A stretch of DNA of 64,000 nucleotides from assembly GCA_015227615.1 (NCBI GenBank), contig JAALGZ010000057.1, positions 62,001 through 126,000 of the forward strand, read 5' to 3'. The notes beneath the pieces were generated by a model, which searched no databases, was not told the DNA's origin, and saw nothing but the letters and a program-made list of their open reading frames with translations. Of this stretch, positions 58,902 to 64,000 are shown one piece after another. Each line of letters opens with the position of its first letter. Position 1 is the stretch's first letter. The stretch comes from Labyrinthula sp. Ha (lineage: Eukaryota; Sar; Bigyra; Labyrinthulida; Labyrinthulaceae). Made by a program: the position numbers and the translations under genes.

Positions 58902-60095
58902 GAATGATGTTGTTTCAGAGTGAAGTTAATACCAAAATATATAACCTTGCTTTCTTCCTAAATTAAATTGCATAGAAGGTAAGTTAATTTTACTTAATAG
59001 TTTAAGTTTTTTAGACAATATGTTTTCTCTTTACTTGATAAAAGATGCTAAAATAACAACAGAGTAAACATAAACCAGAAAATACTGTGAATAAAATAGT
59101 TTCACTGTATCAATCATTAATACATAAAATAAAAAAGAAAGAAAGAATATCATTATTCAAAAGTTAAAAAACTGCTTAGATAAAAGCCTGTTCTTCAGAT
59201 AGAAACTAATCTCAAAATAGTTAAACTTCTTCAAACTCAAGAATATTCACTAGTACAAGATATGGTTCATACTAAGAATAGGCTTCATTAAGGAAGAAGG
59301 AGTCTGGGAGAGCATCCTTCATAATAGCGATAAGCAATAAATGTTCTCTGGAAATAACTGAAGACCACAAAAAAGGAAATAACACGACAGTGTGAGTCCT
59401 CTCTTATATGTTTGATGTAGAAAACTAGTTTATGTAATATAGCCGTTGAAATATAGATAATCTTGTTATAACCGTTAACGCAATACATTTGTACAAAAGA
59501 GAAACAGTTCTACTCTACTGGAAGAACGATCAACAGCAAGAACTATTTTGTATAAAAACATTTCTAAGAAGGTTATTGAAGCCATCTGGGACTTAGTAGA
59601 TCAATACATCTACTGCAGGGGAGATTAATACACTGTATTCTGTGGATAACGAGTCAGAGAGAGAAAGATAGAATTAGAAGATACTTTTACAGCGTTCCAG
59701 GATCTAACCAATCTGAAAGAAATAGTTTTAATGTAAATCAGCTAAGATCCATAAAATTGTGTTGTTAAGTAAATGAATCGGGTAGAATTACACTAATCCA
59801 CATAATAATAATACGTCCACTGGTATTGTTGTAATTGAGCAAGTTTATGTCTTTGGTCAAGGTTTAATTTATACGCATGTTGCGAATAATGTGGCAGAAT
59901 AGTAGATATAAATAAACTGAGTTGATGTAAAATCGTCTTATTTCTTGACTTACCAAAACCTGACAAATATCCAGTAATGAAACTGGCAGTTTAAAAGGAT
60001 TAAATACTTTAAATATCTCTTTGTTAATATTCATTTACTTGATTAGTTGAAAGTATGGTAATGTCTTAAGGTTAAATATTTGTTTGAGTAATAAC
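58902..60095. other. AT-rich intergenic
   Basis: No supported gene. A 66-codon minus frame at 59488-59288 and a short plus frame near 59545-59630 have no recognisable domain. Confidence 0.5.
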
Positions 60096-60097
60096 TA

Positions 60098-61111
60098 GGG
60101 GTGCCGTTTGATATTATTATGATATATTAACAGGTTTTGAGGATTTTGATTTTATTTTGAGTAAGTTTGAGTTGTTGACCATTTAGCCCACTTTTTTTTA
60201 GTTCTTCGATATTAGAATTTTGAGTATTTTTCAGGTTTTTCACTTTCAACAATACTATGTTACTACCATAACAGTCTTCCCTGATCATTAGAATCGATCA
60301 TATGACCAATGCTTCCTCTGTCGCATCCTCCGTAACTGCGCTAGGAGGAGATTATCCGGAAAGCAAGTACCCAAGGACAATTCTCTTAAAATTTTGATAG
60401 AAGCAAAGGAAGAAAACTTTTTTTGGAAACGGCTTTGAAGACGAAATAAGTTAGTATTTAGTAAATAAACGGAATTTAGAGGGATTCTTTACCCACAGAG
60501 TTTTCTTCTCCGATATTTAGCTTTAACGGATTGGGTTTTAGCTTTGAGTAGTTTAGCTAGTTTGAGTTGAGTGTTTTTGTATTGATATAAATATTGATGT
60601 TCTGGTAAAAGTAACAATTTTATTGGATTTCATGGTGAAAAAACAAAGTACCTGTACTCTATCAAGAAATTGAGCTTAAACTTGTAGCTAGTTCTTCATC
60701 AAATTAGCTGTAGAGGTCAAAAAAAAATGTACAAACTAACCTTTAAAACTAAAACTTGGTCCAATAGTGCTTCTTCCTGCTCCAGTTCAATCTTGCACAT
60801 TTATTTCTTAGATAGTTAATCCATAAGGGGGAATAGAATGCGGCCACAGGAATGAAGATTCCGGCTAAATAAATAAAATTCTCATCTATTGGTTTTGTCC
60901 AGTTTCTTTCTTTCTTTTCTCCAAGACGTGAATTTTGTGACTCAAAAGATTTAAAACTTGAAAACTCAAATAATTTTTGGTAAATAAGTCCTTGATCATA
61001 TGGCTCAAATATCATTTAAGGAAACTCAAAACGCCAAAAAAAAAATATCAACACTCAAAAATTTTGATAATATTATTTTAGTTTTGATAGGTTTTCCTCA
61101 AACGGCACCCT
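60098..61111. mobile_element. Small TIR element with TA flanks (Tc1/mariner-like size class or MITE)
   Basis: GGGGTGCCGTTTGA at 60098-60111 is mirrored by TCAAACGGCACCCT at 61098-61111 (one terminal mismatch). Both sides are flanked by TA (60096-60097 and 61112-61113), the target duplication of Tc1/mariner/pogo elements. About 1.0 kb inside contains an 88-codon minus frame (61015-60749; ENFIYLAGIFIPVAAFYSPL, one hydrophobic segment) and a 32-codon plus frame at 60302 (MTNASSVASSVTALGGDYPE). Neither is a transposase, so the element would be non-autonomous. Whether the frames matter is unknown. Confidence 0.5.
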
Positions 61112-61113
61112 TA

Positions 61114-62037
61114 CTTGCTATATAAACTAAACTAAACAAAACCAGTTATACGTGAAGAAAATATAAATGTAGAAAAGAATAGGACAGATCACCTAGAGTT
61201 TGTTATGATCTCAGTATTCTACGATAAATAAGCTTTTCTATAGATATGGTTTACAAAAAAACTTTTTTAAATTATTTTCAAGAATAAAGGAACTAAACTT
61301 ATAGACAGATTAGTAGGATTGATGACTAAAGATAAGATACAGATTAGCAGTATATTAGTATCTTTTGTACAATAGCATTGTAGAAGAACTTTTTAATGGA
61401 AACGATGAATTAGAAGAAAATTATTGAAATAAAATATATTTGGAAAATAATGAGTTAATTCAATGAAACAAGTTGGAGTTTATGAACTTGTAGATTGGCT
61501 TTCCTTTGATGAAAATTTGGGTTTACTTGGAAGAGGAAATACATATAGGTAGAACTACTTACCAGTAGGATTTGAAGTCAACCCTATTAAGAGGATTAAC
61601 TTGCCAAGATTTCATTTCAATAAACATTGAATCTGATAGAGATATTAGCCGTAAAGAAGGAATTCATATATAAAAACTTTCTGGAACACATAATGTATTC
61701 AAAAACCCGAAGTTAATTAACTGCTTTCAATTCAAAACTTTCTTTGAAAAGAAAATAAGTCAAGTAAGTTTATTCTAACAAAACTTGATTCAGCTTGATT
61801 GAATAGTTTAAACTCAAATAATTTCGTACAAAAAGTAAATGCACCACAGTTGAATAACTAAAACAAAGGAGAAAAACCAGAAAAAATGAAGTGGTTTAAA
61901 AACTTGTCAATATCACCTAAAAGGAAACACCAATTATAGAAACTGGTTTGATAAATTTTGAATATATCAAATGATAACTTATATTAAAACTGTAAATATT
62001 AAGATTTACTTTTTTATTCCAAAAAAATGAATAAAAA
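61114..62037. other. AT-rich intergenic with a weak coding remnant
   Basis: At 61463-61628 the plus strand reads MKQVGVYELVDWLSFDENLG, stops, then YLPVGFEVNPIKRINLPRF. The second part faintly recalls an FYRN-type YPVGF block. Too short and broken to call a gene. Confidence 0.35.
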
Positions 62038-63434
62038 CTACATCATTGGTTTTCCTTCTATTTTACTTATAACATATGTTGCACAATAATCCATAACTTG
62101 TCTTATATTATTTTCTTCTTGAAGAGCTGTTGTTAAAAATGGTTTAATATGTCCTCTTCTATTTGGTGGAACACAATCCATAAAAATATCTCTAAACCAA
62201 ATTTGTGCTTTTGTACATTCATAAGGATCTTCTGGATCTTCATCTTCAACTTTTGGTGGTGTTCTCAAAACACCTCTAATATTTCCAATTGGAACTTTTT
62301 GATCAAGATACTTTTCAACAAACAAATCAAACTTATTCAAAAATAGAACAAAAAAAGTATCTTCAAATTCTGGTTTTCTTAAAGTTTGTTGAAAAACACT
62401 CAATGTTTCTTCTAATCTATTCACACTTGAATCTTCATATAAACTTTCATCATAATCTGCCATTGAACCAACAAAAATAACAGAATCAATTCCCATAAAA
62501 TATTTCATAGCTTTTCTTCTTTCTGATCTTTGTCCACCTACATCTATCATAGAAAATAGTACTCCATCTATTTGAAAAGAAACTGTATTCATTCCTGTTG
62601 TTTTTACTCTAGAATGTAATAAATCTTTTTCTGAAGGAATCCAACCTCCTCTTTCATTTCCATATCTATCTATTTTTCCTTGTTTTCCCCAACTTTTGTC
62701 TTTTGATTTCTTAACAAAATATTCCCAATTAGAAAATAAAGAAAATTCTCTTCCTCTTATCATAACTTTTTTAAAATTTTCACTATTATCATATAAATGT
62801 AATATTGCTTCACGAGCGTCTAATCCTTCAAATAAAAACCTTGTAAAAGTAACATCCCTTTTTTCTATTCTTTATAAAATATTAAAAATAATACCATTTC
62901 TAAAATAATTTTCTATATATAATATATCTTGAGCTGCTTTTACAAGTTCTTCATCTAAAAAAAAATAAAACGACAGACAAAGAGTTACTCTCAAGTTCTA
63001 ACCCATATTTCATCTGCATAGCATCCAAAACTATACAAATATAAAAAACATAAAATAAAATATACTTATTTTTGCACCCTCAAGAAGGTTATAACGAATC
63101 TTTCCCCTATAATCTTGTCTTTGGTGCTCAATCTCTTCTCTAAGAAAATAACCAATAAAAACCAATCAAATACTTGTTTCCTTCTAAAAGAAGCATTCTT
63201 CTTAAGATAGTTGTTTTCCCACATTCTCCAGCTAAAAAATTACTTTGAATACTTACATTTACGTCCATAAAGAAGCATTTTGAACATTTTCCCGAACACA
63301 ATGGAGTTCTGGTTTTGTGTATCAAAATCGGGTTCGACATCTCGATCTTGACCAAAACTCCTAAATATAAACGAAAAAAAAATAAAATACGCAAGTCTTT
63401 CAAATGTTTTAGGTTTTCCTAATTTTCCTCCCAT
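62038..63434 (-). CDS. Heterotrimeric G-protein alpha subunit
   Basis: Seven exons: 63434-63391, 63360-63263, 63231-63174, 63139-63066, 63030-62989, 62954-62895 and 62864-62038; introns 30-35 nt, all GT-AG. Product about 400 residues. MGGKLGKPK gives an N-terminal Gly for possible myristoylation. The P-loop GPGECGKTT (47-55, usually GAGESGKST) is formed only by splicing at the GTAAAT donor. A helical domain follows. Switch I RVKTTG is at 211-216, its Arg being the catalytic 'arginine finger'. Switch II DVGGQRSE (233-240) holds the catalytic Gln. NKFD is at 302-305, and TTALQ (370-374) stands where TCATD is typical. It binds GTP/GDP and relays receptor signals at the inner plasma membrane; no receptor or beta-gamma gene is nearby. 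The intron 62894-62865 is 30 nt with an in-frame TAA, so retention would truncate the protein. Confidence 0.92.
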
Positions 63435-64000
63435 TTTTTCGTACTTTGTTTGAGTAAAACAATATTTTAATTTCTTTTTTTTTTTTTGATTCGTCAATTA
63501 GACAAAATTTTCACAATTAACTTTTGTACTATTCTAAAAAATATTTTCCAGTAATAGTATTTTAACTGACTCGATTACATATATTTAATACAACCCTTTT
63601 TGTTAATTATCATATAAAAAAGGAATACTTTTAAATATTTCTTCTTTTGATAACCAACAAGGTTATCATTCTTATCAACAAAATATTACCAGTATAAAAT
63701 ATACTGGAATTATATAAATCATATATCTTAGGTTATTCTTATTTATTAATTTACTGGTAATCAACTGGTAAGTTTGATATGAATAGTATTTTGGGCATAA
63801 GACAATGTCTCATTCAGTCATGTCTTATTAGAATAATTGGAAGAAAAACACTAAACTAGACAAATCTGATTAGAAGAGTTCTTCTAATGGGCATTTTTCA
63901 CAGACTTTTACTATAATGAAGATGATACATTTTTTTAATGAAAACCCTTTTTAAAAAAAGTACCAAGGATGATATTTAAAATAAATAGTTTATGAAACAT
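63435..64000. other. AT-rich upstream region of the G-alpha gene
   Basis: Poly-T/poly-A tracts near 63470-63490. No other gene seen to the window edge. Confidence 0.5.

Noticed and set aside
59288-59488. 66-codon minus-strand frame downstream of LRR-Roc-COR copy C
   Set aside because: No domain and no neighbouring exon; likely chance.
59540-59980. Possible solo LTR
   Set aside because: No paired TG...CA ends with target duplication and no second copy in the window.
61463-61628. FYRN-like domain
   Set aside because: Only a short YLPVGFEV block resembles it, with a stop just before; too weak.
62871-62894. In-frame TAA in the G-alpha gene taken as a pseudogene sign
   Set aside because: It sits inside a 30-nt GT-AG intron matching the other five introns; splicing restores a continuous G-alpha.
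1-64000. CRISPR arrays, rRNA, tRNA or bacterial operons
   Set aside because: None seen; introns and gene content are eukaryotic.

Overview
The window is nuclear DNA from an AT-rich eukaryote, most likely a unicellular one. Coding stretches are split by very short GT-AG introns (about 28-47 nt). The genes recognised are a heterotrimeric G-protein alpha subunit, LRR-Roc-COR GTPases, a RING-LON protein, a thiolase relic and a PA14/filamin-repeat relic. No bacterial operon signals, CRISPR array, rRNA or tRNA gene was seen. I cannot name the lineage; an amoeboid or other free-living protist would fit.

Layout. 1-1043: 5' end of an LTR retroelement on the minus strand that runs off the window. 1044-5182: decayed host gene for a large PA14 plus filamin-type-repeat surface protein. 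5.6-20.1 kb (copy A) and 26.5-36.7 kb (copy B): a direct segmental duplication ending in an LRR-Roc-COR gene. A third, inverted copy (C, 54.9-58.6 kb) shares the LRR-Roc-COR gene, its upstream region and the 5' end of a thiolase gene with copy A. Two Ty1/copia elements (12.5-16.9 and 20.6-25.1 kb) sit in copy A; copies B and C respectively keep the matching empty sites, so both insertions are younger than the duplications. 37.2-47.0 kb: a GC-rich, young Ty3/gypsy chromodomain element. 49.3-50.5 kb: RING-LON gene. 51.3-52.2 kb: faint copia traces. 53.2-55.1 kb: convergent dsRBM and thiolase pseudogenes whose stop codons abut. 60.1-61.1 kb: a small TIR element flanked by TA. 62.0-63.4 kb: seven-exon G-alpha gene.

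The strongest candidate for something undescribed is the 3' end of the Ty3/gypsy element. After the integrase and chromodomain it carries extra reading frames with a SANT/Myb-like region and an MT-A70-type adenine-methyltransferase-like region. An adenine-methylation-related module in an LTR element is something I do not know as a standard part of the family.

The second theme is diversification of the LRR-Roc-COR family. Each LRR lies on its own roughly 81-nt exon, most bounded by phase-2 micro-introns. The three copies are mosaics: A and B are nearly identical in the 3' half and diverged in the 5' half, while A and C are close in the 5' part and diverged at the C-terminus. Patchy substitution clusters in the A/B core also point to ectopic gene conversion. 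Functional host genes supported here are LRR-Roc-COR copies A and C, RING-LON and G-alpha; copy B, the thiolase, the dsRBM gene and the PA14/filamin gene look dead.
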